Made by a program: the position numbers and the translations under genes
Notes under the pieces: model-generated
Seen by the model: the letters and a program-made list of their open reading frames with translations, nothing else
What the model was told of the DNA's origin: nothing
The model's database searches: none
Assembly: GCF_016107525.1 (NCBI RefSeq)
Contig: NZ_JABASR010000003.1
Coordinates: 186,001-250,000, forward strand
Direction of reading: 5' to 3'
Source: Psychrobacter aquimaris
Lineage (GTDB): Bacteria > Pseudomonadota > Gammaproteobacteria > Pseudomonadales > Moraxellaceae
DNA length: 64,000 nucleotides
Shown: positions 56,021 through 64,000 of the stretch, in pieces
Layout of the letters: each line of letters begins with the position of its first letter
Position numbering within the stretch: the first letter of the stretch is position 1

Positions 56021-56902
56021 CTAAGACAATATCGCAAAAGACTGCCAAACCCCTTGCTGCTCAGGGTTCAATGCCGGTACATCACCCAAACGACGCCACG
56101 GCATATTACTACCATGAAAGTCACTGCCGATCGAGGTGACAAGATTGTGCTCAGCGATACTGCGATCAACCATTCTACGCGTGCTGATTGGTTCACTGGT
56201 CGCTGGCAGCTCACAGGCATCACCACCAAGATTAGCAAATTCCTCAATCAGCTTACGCACACGGGTGGCTGAAAGCTGATAGCGCGTAGGGTGCGCCAAC
56301 ACTGCCTTGCCACCACAAGCCTGAATCAGCTCAATCCCATGCTGCATCGTGAGCGCTTCGATTGCTACATAAGCGGGCTTATTATCTGCTAAATACTTAT
56401 CAAAGGCTTTTTGTACCGTCTTGACTTCACCGCGCTCAAACAATACTTGACCAATATGCGCACGCCCGACTGCTTGCGGATTGCCGCCAGCTTTATCAAG
56501 TACGGCTTGCCACAGCTCATCATAGTTAATATCTAATAGCTCGCTGAGCTTTTCAGTGATTCGTTGACCACGAGTGGCGCGGCTATCCTGTAATTGCTGC
56601 AGCGTTGCATGCATTTTTTCGCGATCGGTAAAATCGAGCCCCAGCACATGGATGATTTTATTGGTTGATTTATTTTTGCCATAACCACCACTGAGCGTGT
56701 GCTCACAGCTTATCTCGACCCCATTAATCAGCTGCATATCGCAGGCAATGGCAGCCGCACGCGCCTCATCAATTCCTGCCAGCGTATCGTGATCGGTCAA
56801 TGCCAATACATTGACGCCGGCCGCATGGGCACGCTGTACTACTTCCGTTGGTGCATAAGTACCATCGGAGCAAGTACTGTGACAATGTAAATCGATTTTC
56901 AT
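56021..56902 (-). CDS. rnm: RNase AM / PHP-domain nucleoside bisphosphate phosphatase (YciV-like)
   Basis: 293 aa PHP hydrolase. Metal ligands are in DLHCHSTCSDGTY, LALTDHDTLAGI, GVEISCEH, LAHPTRY and SIGSDFHGSNMPWRR. E. coli RNase AM (YciV) removes 5'-terminal nucleotides from rRNA precursors and dephosphorylates 3',5'-bisphosphate nucleotides. The match is over the full length. It is divergent from yciB; the neighbours of yciV in E. coli include trp and yciI-type genes, partly echoed here. Confidence 0.9.
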   Translation of the reverse strand: MKIDLHCHSTCSDGTYAPTEVVQRAHAAGVNVLALTDHDTLAGIDEARAAAIACDMQLINGVEISCEHTLSGGYGKNKSTNKIIHVLGLDFTDREKMHATLQQLQDSRATRGQRITEKLSELLDINYDELWQAVLDKAGGNPQAVGRAHIGQVLFERGEVKTVQKAFDKYLADNKPAYVAIEALTMQHGIELIQACGGKAVLAHPTRYQLSATRVRKLIEEFANLGGDACELPATSEPISTRRMVDRSIAEHNLVTSIGSDFHGSNMPWRRLGDVPALNPEQQGVWQSFAILS

Positions 56903-57123
56903 AAGAGAAGCCTTAGCATTAAAAATTAAAAGTGTAGAAAATAAAAAATGAGCGCATTGGTAAGGAGCCGTTATATTTGGTAGTCGTCACGATTATGAGT
57001 CATAATAATCAGGTATTGCTACCCAAGCCCGTGATATAGCATGATTATCGTGTTGATTGCTTTTTTTTGGTGCAGTAGACGTGTAAACTACCCCATACGT
57101 TTTTGTCGGACATCCCCTTTGAT

Positions 57124-57675
57124 ATGAAAGCTTTATTAGACTTTATTCCCTTAATTGCCTTTTTTATTGCTGCTCGCTACAGTGGTATCCTAGCGGGGGC
57201 TGGTGCGTTGCTCATCGCCACCATCATCGTTTATGCCATTCATTTTATTCGCCAAAAAGGCACGTTTGATAAACAGCAATGGGTTGTCTTACTATTAACC
57301 ATTTTGTTTTGTGGTGGTACTTTATTGTTGCGTGATGATATCTATCTGCGTTGGAAGTCACCTATTATCAACGGTATCTTTGCACTAACACTTTTGGTGA
57401 GTGCTGCGATTAATAAGCCACTGATGCAGCTAGCGATGAAAGATGTTTTTTTGCTTACGATGAGTGGCTGGAAAAAACTCACTCTCGCTTGGGCACTGTT
57501 TTTTGCCTTTATGGGTATACTGCATTATATCACAGCGTTTACGATGTCAGATGAGGCATGGATTAACTTTAAAACTTATGGCTGGATTCCGATTATGTTG
57601 GTATTCGTCATCGCCCAGTTTGCCGTATTAAAAAAGCACCTCAACCCTGCGCTAACAGATAAAACCAGCAAATAA
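57124..57675 (+). CDS. yciB: YciB/IspZ-family inner-membrane septation protein
   Basis: 183 aa from ATG 57124; the longer frame begins with a TTG at 57103 and lacks support. Starts MKALLDFIPLIAFFIAARYS, matching the family's MK-LLDF-PL opening. About five membrane helices, with the conserved GWKKLTLAWALFFAFMGILH and DEAWINFKTYGWIP. It contributes to cell-envelope synthesis and septation. It is the first gene of a row on the plus strand (yciB, YciI, an unknown, mnmC). Confidence 0.92.
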   Translation: MKALLDFIPLIAFFIAARYSGILAGAGALLIATIIVYAIHFIRQKGTFDKQQWVVLLLTILFCGGTLLLRDDIYLRWKSPIINGIFALTLLVSAAINKPLMQLAMKDVFLLTMSGWKKLTLAWALFFAFMGILHYITAFTMSDEAWINFKTYGWIPIMLVFVIAQFAVLKKHLNPALTDKTSK

Positions 57676-57813
57676 TACTCAATTCATCATTTTATAATAT
57701 AGCCAATGCTATTTCTAAATGCCAATAGTGACAATCATTAATCGCAATTAGCTAGGGCGCATTGAGCAAAAAACTTTAAATTAATCATAATTTTTATTAA
57801 TCGAGGAAGTCTC

Positions 57814-58143
57814 ATGTCCTTATTTGCCATTATTGGTCATGACGTGGCTAATAGCAGCGCACAACGTCATATTACCCGCGCTGAACATGTCGAACGCTTG
57901 CAAGCTTTAGATCATGACAATCGACTGATCATCGCTGGCCCAACACCCATCGAGCATGGCAAAGACGAGATGTCAGGCAGCTTGATTATTGCTGACTTTG
58001 ACTCTGCAGAAGCAGCGCAAGCATGGGCAAACGATGAGCCTTACTTACGTGATGGCGTGTACAGTCACGTAGATATTAGACCCTTTATCCATACATTGCC
58101 GAAAGCTGATGACAACGCATCAGTTAAAGTAGCAAAATCGTGA
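57814..58143 (+). CDS. YciI family protein
   Basis: 109 aa dimeric alpha/beta-barrel (ferredoxin-like) protein with LFAIIGHDVANSSAQRHITR and EHVERLQALDHDNRLIIAGP, and the central SGSLIIADFDSAEAAQAWAN. The conserved His at the H-VERL segment is kept. YciI proteins have unknown physiological roles; some act as hydrolases. Pairing with yciB is common in gamma-proteobacteria. GAGGAAG lies just upstream of the ATG. Its TGA overlaps the next start by 4 bp (GTGA). Confidence 0.92.
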   Translation: MSLFAIIGHDVANSSAQRHITRAEHVERLQALDHDNRLIIAGPTPIEHGKDEMSGSLIIADFDSAEAAQAWANDEPYLRDGVYSHVDIRPFIHTLPKADDNASVKVAKS

Positions 58144-58580
58144 ATCAGTGCCTATCTTTGTTAAAGAGTCGCTCTTATCAGCTTAGCATTGTTAGCGTGA
58201 TTTTTATGGCGGCTGTTTCAGTACAGGCTGCGCCAACAGTGACGACTATCGATGTGGCTGATCCAGCCATCACGACACCCGTGCCAGCGCAACCCATACC
58301 GAACGCTCAACCAACAAAAAACTCAGTGATGAATATCAGCGATACATTAGCGGCGCAATTACAACCATCTGAGAAGGCATTATCTGATGCCAATCAGCAA
58401 CTTTTAAGCCGTAATGCACAGTTGCAGCGCGAGTTGAATGACTTGCAAACTCAAGTGAATGTTTTGGTCTACGAGAGCAAAGGTCAGATTTTTTTATACG
58501 GTGCATTCACGGTCTTAATCAGTTTATTGGTCGGTATTTTTGTTTCTTGGCTGGTGTTTGTCCGCCGTGAACGCTGGTAG
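58140..58580 (+). CDS. Unknown exported protein with coiled coil and C-terminal membrane anchor
   Basis: 146 aa, start GTG at 58140 overlapping the YciI stop by 4 bp. A signal peptide (cleavage near VQAAP, residue 31) is followed by a Pro/Thr/Ala-rich stretch (about 32-60), a coiled coil (LSDANQQLLSRNAQLQRELN, about 83-105) and a final membrane helix (FLYGAFTVLISLLVGIFVSW) with a short basic tail. Recalls the C-terminal half of YgiM-type proteins (coiled coil plus membrane helix), but has no SH3 domain. Function unknown. Coupled to the YciI gene. Confidence 0.65.
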   Translation: MNQCLSLLKSRSYQLSIVSVIFMAAVSVQAAPTVTTIDVADPAITTPVPAQPIPNAQPTKNSVMNISDTLAAQLQPSEKALSDANQQLLSRNAQLQRELNDLQTQVNVLVYESKGQIFLYGAFTVLISLLVGIFVSWLVFVRRERW

Positions 58581-58624
58581 CTAGTACCACGCACTTTTTA
58601 TTGATTTATCTTATGTGACTGTCT

Positions 58625-60721
58625 ATGTCTAAATCCACGTTCGAATCAAAAGATATTTATACATCTTCTTCTACGCCCTCTAAAAACACTCAGTTACTAA
58701 GCACCCACTCATCAAATATCACCCCTGCCAAGATTGATTGGCAGATGGATGATACTGGTAATATGGTGCCGGTCTCTGGAGAGTTTGGTGATGTATATTT
58801 CTCGCACGCTGATGGCTTAGCAGAGTCGCGTCATGTTTTTTTGGCACATAACCAACTGCCTGAACGACTGGCCAATCTTGCGCCAAAGCAATGCTTTACG
58901 ATTGCTGAACTGGGCTTCGGTACTGGACTGAATTTTCTTGCTACGTGGCAGCTATGGCAGCAGTTACGCGCACAAAATCCAAAGTTAGCAACTGCAAAAC
59001 TGCATTTTATTAGCACTGAAAAGTTCCCGATACCCCTTGCCGACCTTACCCAAATACTAGCATTATGGGGACAGCGCGCGCCTGAATTGACAACACTGAT
59101 CGAGCTATTGCTGGAGGCCTATCCGCCTCTTATCGCGGGTTGCCATCGTTTGAATTTCTTTGATGATAATTTGACCGTTGATATATGGTTGGGTGATGCT
59201 GCTGAGAGCTTAGCCAAACTGGCAAATAACCCTTCTAGCTCGCATGCACCTTATGTTGACGCTTGGTTTTTAGATGGTTTTGCGCCCTCTTGCAATAGTA
59301 CCTTGTGGGCGGATAGTATTTTTGCACAAATGCAGCGCTTATCATGCCCCAATACGACTGCTGCCACCTATAGCTGTGCCGGTATCGTCAAGCGTGCGCT
59401 ACAAGATTGCGGCTTTCAGATTAAAAAAGTGAAAGGCTTTGGACGAAAGCGAGAAATGCTAACGGCGATCATGACTGACGCTGCAAAGCTAGAAGAGAGC
59501 AATAGCGACTCTACTGACCACACTTACAATCAACCTGCTCATAACGCCCATAGCATTGTCATTGGTGCTGGCGTTTCAGGACTGCTAACCGCTTGGTCGC
59601 TAGCTAATCGTGGTATTCAAGTCACTTTGCTAGATAAATCAGCGCCTTTGGCGGGCGCATCAGGTAACCCTCGCGCCCTACTTGCACCCAAGATGACGCC
59701 CATTCATCATGTCGACGAACATTTGCATACCATAGGCTATCTCTATAGCAGTCGGCTATATCGACGCTTAAATATAGACGCTGAAAAATCAGGATTAGTG
59801 CCAATACTTGAACCAACAGGCGCTCTTGATCTGCTTATGAAAGCCAACATTGGCACAGAGCAAATTGCTGATTATCCCGATGAGATGGCCACGACATTAT
59901 CCTATGAGCAGGCGCAAAATGTCAGCGGGTTAAAAACACAGGATTTATCAGAGAATTTATATTTACCAAAGTCTGGCTTGGTCAATCCACAAGCATTAAA
60001 AGCTACTATCCTGATGCATCCGCTCATCCACTTTCAGCAAGTAGACGTTAAGAGTATTAGCGAAACAGAAGCAAGTGTTTGTATTGAAGGCAATAATCAG
60101 GATAAGCAGGCGATATCCATTAACGCTGATAATGTGGTAATTTGTGCGGCTTTTGAGAGTCATCAGCTGGACAAGCGTATTTTTGATTGTCGTAAAATTC
60201 GCGGTCAGCTTTCTTGGTTTACGCCCACAATCGAGCAGCTCAAAATTTTACCCAAAATACCACTTAAATACAGTGGCTACTGTGCGTTGTTTACCGCGCA
60301 AGCAGGCGATGGACAATTGAACACTGTTGTAGAAGAGCAACCTCAGTTTTTACTAGGCGCAAGCTTTATACGTAATGATACCGACATAGATATCCGCCAA
60401 GAAGAGCATCAGATTAGCCGCGAAAAACTAGTGACTGCCATTCCCGAGATGGGCTCGGTCATTCCAACAGATCTCAGTTTGTGGCAAGGACGGGCGGGTA
60501 TTCGCACGCAAACACCTGATTATCATCCCATCGTTGGCGTACTAGCAGACAGTAAACGAATTTGGGTGATGAGTGCCATGGGTGCTAAAGGGTATGCCAT
60601 TGCGCCAATATGTGCCGAAGCGTTAACAGATATGATGTTAGGAGTATTTGCCCCCTTATCAACAGCGATGCTTGCGCGCCTGTCACCAAATCGCATACGC
60701 TTGCAGACACCGCTTACTTAA
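58625..60721 (+). CDS. mnmC: Bifunctional tRNA mnm5s2U34 methyltransferase / FAD-dependent cmnm5U demodification protein MnmC
   Basis: 698 aa. The N-terminal methyltransferase half (about 1-275) has the SAM loop [17 protein letters not shown] and [20 protein letters not shown]. The C-terminal FAD domain (about 305-690) has [19 protein letters not shown], then [11 protein letters not shown] (substrate-side residues) and [17 protein letters not shown] at the end. Completes the wobble modification mnm5s2U34 of tRNAs for Lys, Glu and others. Both halves look intact. Distance to the unknown upstream gene is 44 bp. Confidence 0.94.
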   Translation: MSKSTFESKDIYTSSSTPSKNTQLLSTHSSNITPAKIDWQMDDTGNMVPVSGEFGDVYFSHADGLAESRHVFLAHNQLPERLANLAPKQCFTIAELGFGTGLNFLATWQLWQQLRAQNPKLATAKLHFISTEKFPIPLADLTQILALWGQRAPELTTLIELLLEAYPPLIAGCHRLNFFDDNLTVDIWLGDAAESLAKLANNPSSSHAPYVDAWFLDGFAPSCNSTLWADSIFAQMQRLSCPNTTAATYSCAGIVKRALQDCGFQIKKVKGFGRKREMLTAIMTDAAKLEESNSDSTDHTYNQPAHNAHSIVIGAGVSGLLTAWSLANRGIQVTLLDKSAPLAGASGNPRALLAPKMTPIHHVDEHLHTIGYLYSSRLYRRLNIDAEKSGLVPILEPTGALDLLMKANIGTEQIADYPDEMATTLSYEQAQNVSGLKTQDLSENLYLPKSGLVNPQALKATILMHPLIHFQQVDVKSISETEASVCIEGNNQDKQAISINADNVVICAAFESHQLDKRIFDCRKIRGQLSWFTPTIEQLKILPKIPLKYSGYCALFTAQAGDGQLNTVVEEQPQFLLGASFIRNDTDIDIRQEEHQISREKLVTAIPEMGSVIPTDLSLWQGRAGIRTQTPDYHPIVGVLADSKRIWVMSAMGAKGYAIAPICAEALTDMMLGVFAPLSTAMLARLSPNRIRLQTPLT

Positions 60722-60894
60722 AAAATTTTAGTCAAAGGTTTAGTGTCTGTCAAACATTAGAGCTGCTGCTCGCTAAAATCGCACCAAAAATTGACTTTCC
60801 AGTGTCAGAGTCGTTTGACGTTGAATGGGAAATTATTGATCTTAATTGTAGATGGTTTTACGTGATTTACTATGTTTAAATAAAAGCTCTACCA

Positions 60895-61533
60895 ATGGAT
60901 AGCCGTATTATTATGAAAGTCTATGCTCTTACAGTTGCAAAATCAAAACCGTATTTTCAGGTTGTTACTGCTATTTTTTTGAGTATCTCACTATTGAGTG
61001 CTTGCCAAAAAACACCAGAGCCTGAGACAGACAATGAGAGACCTCCAGAAGTAGCACTACAATCAACACCTGTGACCTCTAACATCAATACGCCTACCGT
61101 TGCTGATGAAGCAGGAAATACCGCTGAAACTACTAGCCCAGAACCAGATGTGAGCTTAACTGAGCTAGAAAATGACCTTGGTGCAACAGACTCGGCAGCA
61201 AACAATACTGCCCCAGCACCAAATCCAGAACAAGCCATTAAAGGCGCGCAAATTACTGATGTCCGTTATAAAAATGCGGCTGGTGAATCACTCTCTGTCG
61301 TTTTTGAAACCTCAGCAGCAGGCGTACTCAATGCTATCGTTACCCTACCCAATAAACCAAAAATGACACTAAGCGCACCAGAAGGTCAAGGTAACAACCC
61401 GACTTATCGATCAACCGATGGCAGTATCCAACTGGTCAGTCATGCGGGCGGTGGCAGTATTGATTTTATTAAAAATAATAAAGTCACTAGCTTTGATGCA
61501 GTCAGTGCCGAAGCAGAAGTCATCACTGAGTAA
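60895..61533 (+). CDS. Lipoprotein of unknown function with possible MliC-like domain
   Basis: 212 aa (or 206 from the ATG at 60913). The lipobox is SLLSAC (Cys about residue 37 from the first ATG). A disordered Thr/Glu/Ala/Pro-rich region (about 40-120) precedes a beta-rich C-terminal domain: TDVRYKNAAGESLSVVFE, LNAIVTLPNKPKMTLSAPEG, then SIQLVSHAGGGSIDFIKNN. This layout recalls C-type lysozyme inhibitor (MliC) folds, but key residues cannot be checked. It stands alone with a very strong terminator downstream. Confidence 0.6.
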   Translation: MDSRIIMKVYALTVAKSKPYFQVVTAIFLSISLLSACQKTPEPETDNERPPEVALQSTPVTSNINTPTVADEAGNTAETTSPEPDVSLTELENDLGATDSAANNTAPAPNPEQAIKGAQITDVRYKNAAGESLSVVFETSAAGVLNAIVTLPNKPKMTLSAPEGQGNNPTYRSTDGSIQLVSHAGGGSIDFIKNNKVTSFDAVSAEAEVITE

Positions 61534-61590
61534 TTAATTAAAAAATACAACTTAAAATCTTTTAAAAAGTTACGTAACAGAAATCTCTTA

Positions 61591-61641
61591 AGCATTAAAA
61601 AGGCGGCAAATATTTATGGTATTTGCCGCCTTTTTAATGCT
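61591..61641. terminator. Very strong bidirectional terminator (22-bp perfect stem)
   Basis: 61591-61612 pairs perfectly with 61620-61641 over 22 bp, around TTTATGG. The core GGCGGCAAATA is flanked by A and T runs. Ends the lipoprotein transcript and the convergent DUF4112 gene. Confidence 0.92.
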
Positions 61642-61653
61642 ATTAACTTTTCT

Positions 61654-62322
61654 CTATCCAAATCCAGTTACTTTTCCAAACAGACTGACCAGCCAACTGA
61701 TTACTGCCCACAGTCCCCAACCAACCACCACAATAACGATTAATCCCAACAGATCAGGAATGTGCAAATACAACCACGCAACGATTGGATTGCGCCAAAA
61801 GTGACTTTGCTGCTGTTGGTCTTCTAGCGATTGATGCAAAAACGGCCGATCCATGTGCATCGTTTCAGTAATGCCATATTCATCGTGCAGATGCTCATGC
61901 ACGATGCCTAAGGTCTTACGACTGGGGCGAATAAAAATATCAAGCAGCGTCCCAATACCCGGTATGATACCAACGACCATATCAATGAGTGCCAGTCTGA
62001 CGGCAGGCGTCATTTTATGTGCTGGCACCCCCAGCTGACGCCCTAATATAAAAGCATAGCTGGTTAAAGCCAGTCCTGCTAAATCTCCTGCCAGCGGAAT
62101 CGTCGAAAGCGCCGCATCAGCACCCATGCCTTGTTTGGTAAAAGGCACACGTACCAGCGAATCCATCGTATTAGCAAACTTAGCTAATTTACGCTCGGTG
62201 GCGATCACTTGTTCGCGTGTTAGCCCATGCTCAGTCAGCTTTGCTTGGTAATCTATGACAGATGCATTGGCATCAGAATTCCTTTTCGCTTTTGACTTTG
62301 AGAGCTTCTTAAAGTTATCCAT
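61654..62322 (-). CDS. DUF4112 domain-containing protein
   Basis: 222 aa from the ATG at 62322; the frame is open further to 62361. Family features: [40 protein letters not shown], and [20 protein letters not shown] followed by [14 protein letters not shown]. Two or three membrane helices and a final [18 protein letters not shown] anchor. Function unknown. The start lies within the end of ubiA: its ATGGATAA shares 8 bases with the ubiA stop region, indicating translational coupling. Confidence 0.85.
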   Translation of the reverse strand: MDNFKKLSKSKAKRNSDANASVIDYQAKLTEHGLTREQVIATERKLAKFANTMDSLVRVPFTKQGMGADAALSTIPLAGDLAGLALTSYAFILGRQLGVPAHKMTPAVRLALIDMVVGIIPGIGTLLDIFIRPSRKTLGIVHEHLHDEYGITETMHMDRPFLHQSLEDQQQQSHFWRNPIVAWLYLHIPDLLGLIVIVVVGWGLWAVISWLVSLFGKVTGFG

Positions 62323-63232
62323 TAAAAGTCGTCCATAGACAAGCGATTGCGATGAGAGCAAAGATATAACGCCCTACCCATATATTGGCTAAAAACGCCT
62401 GAAAACAGGCTCTAGCATTACGAGTAGCACAAGTGCTGTTCTGTTTAGCAAACATCATCGCAACTAACGCCAAGCCAAATACTGGCGTCACGCCTAAGCT
62501 TGTCGGTGCAAAGTAATGCCAAATGACCGCACCCATAATAAGCAAAAATAATGTTTGTAGCAGCGAGATAATAATCACATCATAGCGACCAAATAATATC
62601 GCCGTTGATTTGACTCCAATTTTTAAATCATCCTCACGGTCAGCCATAGCGTACTGGGTATCATAAGCCACGGTCCAACACATATAAGCGACAAATAACA
62701 GCCAACACCAAATATCAGGCGCGCCTTGTATCGCTACATACGCCATCGGTATTGCCCAACCAAAAGCGGCGGCTAAAAACACTTGCGGCAAATGGGTAAA
62801 ACGCTTCATGAATGGATAAATAAACGCCAATAGCACTGCACCAAGCGACCAGTAAAATACCGCAATTGGCAAAAAGAACAGCAAGCCGGCACTGAGTAAT
62901 ACCAATATTAAAAAAGCAGCGATTGCTTCTTTAGCAGACAGACGTCCATCAGCTAATGGACGTCCTTTCGTGCGAGTCACATGACCATCGACCTTACGAT
63001 CGGCAAAATCATTGATCGCGCAACCTGCCGCCCGCATAAAAATCGCGCCAAGGGCAAATATTACCCATACTTTAAGGCTAGGTAGACCTGCCATCACCCC
63101 TTGCTGTTGCGCCTGACCCATCGCCGCCAACATCACGCCCCATAGCGTTGGCCATAGCAATAGCTCAATACCTACTGGCTTATCAAAGCGCGTCAGCTGC
63201 AGGTAGGCGTGTAGTTTGTCATTGAATGTCAT
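62315..63232 (-). CDS. ubiA: 4-hydroxybenzoate polyprenyltransferase UbiA
   Basis: 305 aa membrane enzyme with about eight helices. The two Asp-rich motifs are [17 protein letters not shown] and [16 protein letters not shown]. It attaches the polyprenyl tail to 4-hydroxybenzoate in ubiquinone synthesis. Start sequence [20 protein letters not shown] is typical. It overlaps the DUF4112 gene by 8 bp. The C-terminus after residue 280 is slightly divergent (a Cys/Phe-rich [17 protein letters not shown] end). A 90-bp gap to the small gene upstream. Confidence 0.95.
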   Translation of the reverse strand: MTFNDKLHAYLQLTRFDKPVGIELLLWPTLWGVMLAAMGQAQQQGVMAGLPSLKVWVIFALGAIFMRAAGCAINDFADRKVDGHVTRTKGRPLADGRLSAKEAIAAFLILVLLSAGLLFFLPIAVFYWSLGAVLLAFIYPFMKRFTHLPQVFLAAAFGWAIPMAYVAIQGAPDIWCWLLFVAYMCWTVAYDTQYAMADREDDLKIGVKSTAILFGRYDVIIISLLQTLFLLIMGAVIWHYFAPTSLGVTPVFGLALVAMMFAKQNSTCATRNARACFQAFLANIWVGRYIFALIAIACLWTTFNG

Positions 63233-63321
63233 GGTATTTTAATTATCACTGATAGAATATTCTGTATGCGTATTTTCATAAATCTCTGAAAACTACTAGA
63301 TTGCATTAATAAATTGACGAA

Positions 63322-63564
63322 CTAATGAATTTGTTGCCACAATTTATTTGCTTCGATGAGCGATAGCTCAGGATATTGCTTGCGTAAGGCTTTAATGGCA
63401 GGAATTTTGTCTTTTTGTACGGCTTGTTGACGCAAAAAGGCCAAATAATCTTCAGGACGACTGAACTCTTTTAAACGGGCTTCCAGCCTTAATATTCGGG
63501 TGCGCAAAATGATATTTATTAATAATAACCCTGCACCCATGATCCAAATAATTAGCGTCGACAT
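63322..63564 (-). CDS. Small single-pass membrane protein with L7/L12-C-terminus-like segment
   Basis: 80 aa. An N-terminal membrane helix (LIIWIMGAGLLLINIILRTR) is followed by a cytosolic half. The segment KDKIPAIKALRKQYPELSLI and EANKLWQQI resembles the helix-rich C-terminal domain of ribosomal protein L7/L12 (KI-AIK-LR and LSLIEA patterns), suggesting a small protein-interaction fold. Such anchors with an L7/L12-like tail exist elsewhere. No assigned function. Confidence 0.6.
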   Translation of the reverse strand: MSTLIIWIMGAGLLLINIILRTRILRLEARLKEFSRPEDYLAFLRQQAVQKDKIPAIKALRKQYPELSLIEANKLWQQIH

Positions 63565-63661
63565 TCCCTGCTCCTAAATCCAATCATTCTCAATTTTGCA
63601 AACATAAACTTGCTAACTGCATATGCTAACTCAGCGCACTCATTAGTATAAAAAACAGCCA

Positions 63662-64000
63662 TCAAACAAAATAACCATCAAAGCGTACGGCTTCATTATG
63701 CCAGCTCTCACTTGGTTGTTGATGCGCAAGTAACGGCGCAAATTGCGGACGCTTAACGACCACACGCCCCTGTGTTTGTGTGTTTTGTCCGTTTTGACGG
63801 ACTACTGCTTGCGCACTTTGTAGCAACTGTTTTTCTTGTTCTAGCGTTGGTGGGCTAGCCAATTGGTGTAATGCTTGCATATGCTTGCCCACTTTAGCAC
63901 CTTTACCCGTTTTGCTATCTTGGTAACTGTCTTCCGGAAACATAGGGTCCAGATACACCACATCAATTGTTTTCGTATCTACTTCTTTAGTGTCATCTAT
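63662..64000 (-). CDS. rsmJ: 16S rRNA (guanine(1516)-N(2))-methyltransferase RsmJ, partial
   Basis: The frame is open to the window edge; about 112 C-terminal residues are visible. The family block VVYLDPMFPEDS (the DPMFP motif of RsmJ) lies near the window edge, then a variable loop, QALHQLASPPTLEQEKQLL, and the C-terminal RVVVKRPQFAPLLA and AVRFDGYFV. RsmJ makes m2G at position 1516 of 16S rRNA. A lysine/glycine-rich stretch (KTGKGAKVG) replaces the short loop after DPMFP in the E. coli enzyme. N-terminal part lies beyond the window. Confidence 0.88.
   Translation of the reverse strand: MDDTKEVDTKTIDVVYLDPMFPEDSYQDSKTGKGAKVGKHMQALHQLASPPTLEQEKQLLQSAQAVVRQNGQNTQTQGRVVVKRPQFAPLLAHQQPSESWHNEAVRFDGYFV

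Noticed and set aside
60722..60894. Small frame between mnmC and the lipoprotein gene
   Set aside because: Overlaps the end of mnmC in another frame, with no ribosome-binding site or family match.

Overview
The window looks like chromosomal DNA of a Psychrobacter-like member of the Moraxellaceae (Gammaproteobacteria). This is inferred from moderate-to-low G+C, a type II secretion set split into gspN-gspC-gspD (the Acinetobacter/Psychrobacter layout), a FimX-like type IV pilus regulator, an EF-P with Lys in the modification loop next to epmB, and the ssb / YajR-like transporter / uvrA block. I saw no rRNA, tRNA, CRISPR array or intact transposase.

Layout. 0-7 kb: end of a GNAT gene, then a minus-strand molybdenum hydroxylase operon (paoA-paoB-paoC) with its maturation genes (XdhC/PaoD type and MocA type). 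7-12 kb: nitroreductase nfsB, a FrnE-type DsbA protein, a type II haloacid dehalogenase, formaldehyde-detoxifying frmA divergent from a LysR regulator, and a broken DUF302 gene. 12-17 kb: a MoxR-DUF58-TgpA transglutaminase operon, a MITE-like element and a c-type cytochrome lipoprotein. 17.8-22 kb: a FimX-like protein and a 592-aa protein of unknown function. 22-28.6 kb: epmB divergent from efp, a hybrid histidine kinase, tcdA, a TatD nuclease and a small membrane protein. 28.7-33 kb: gspN-gspC-gspD. 33-36 kb: an H-NS protein and a possible light-sensing cluster of two BLUF proteins plus one unknown protein. 36-43 kb: ssb, a DUF3833 lipoprotein, yajR and uvrA.

42.8-46.1 kb is the clearest accessory patch. 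It is AT-rich and holds a zinc-ribbon protein, three small orphan proteins that look like an immunity-gene bank, a truncated duplicate of the start of the third one, and a DUF2846 lipoprotein. Just beyond it lies a decayed 22-codon copy of the uvrA 3' end, so the patch lies between the real uvrA end and a uvrA relic. This suggests insertion or recombination at the uvrA end.

46-64 kb is mostly housekeeping: DUF503, the yjjP-yjjB exporter, glutathione reductase, small lipoproteins, a Rieske-type FAD reductase, truD, a membrane diguanylate cyclase, RNase AM, yciB, a YciI protein, mnmC, a DUF4112 protein, ubiA, and the C-terminal part of rsmJ running off the window.

Themes: redox and aldehyde detoxification (Pao, FrmA, Gor, NfsB, Rieske reductase), c-di-GMP signalling (FimX-like, diguanylate cyclase), translation and tRNA modification (EF-P/EpmB, TcdA, TruD, MnmC, RsmJ), and protein secretion. 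Several starts were moved from the longest possible frame to internal starts, using ribosome-binding sites, 4-bp overlaps with neighbours, or an upstream terminator.
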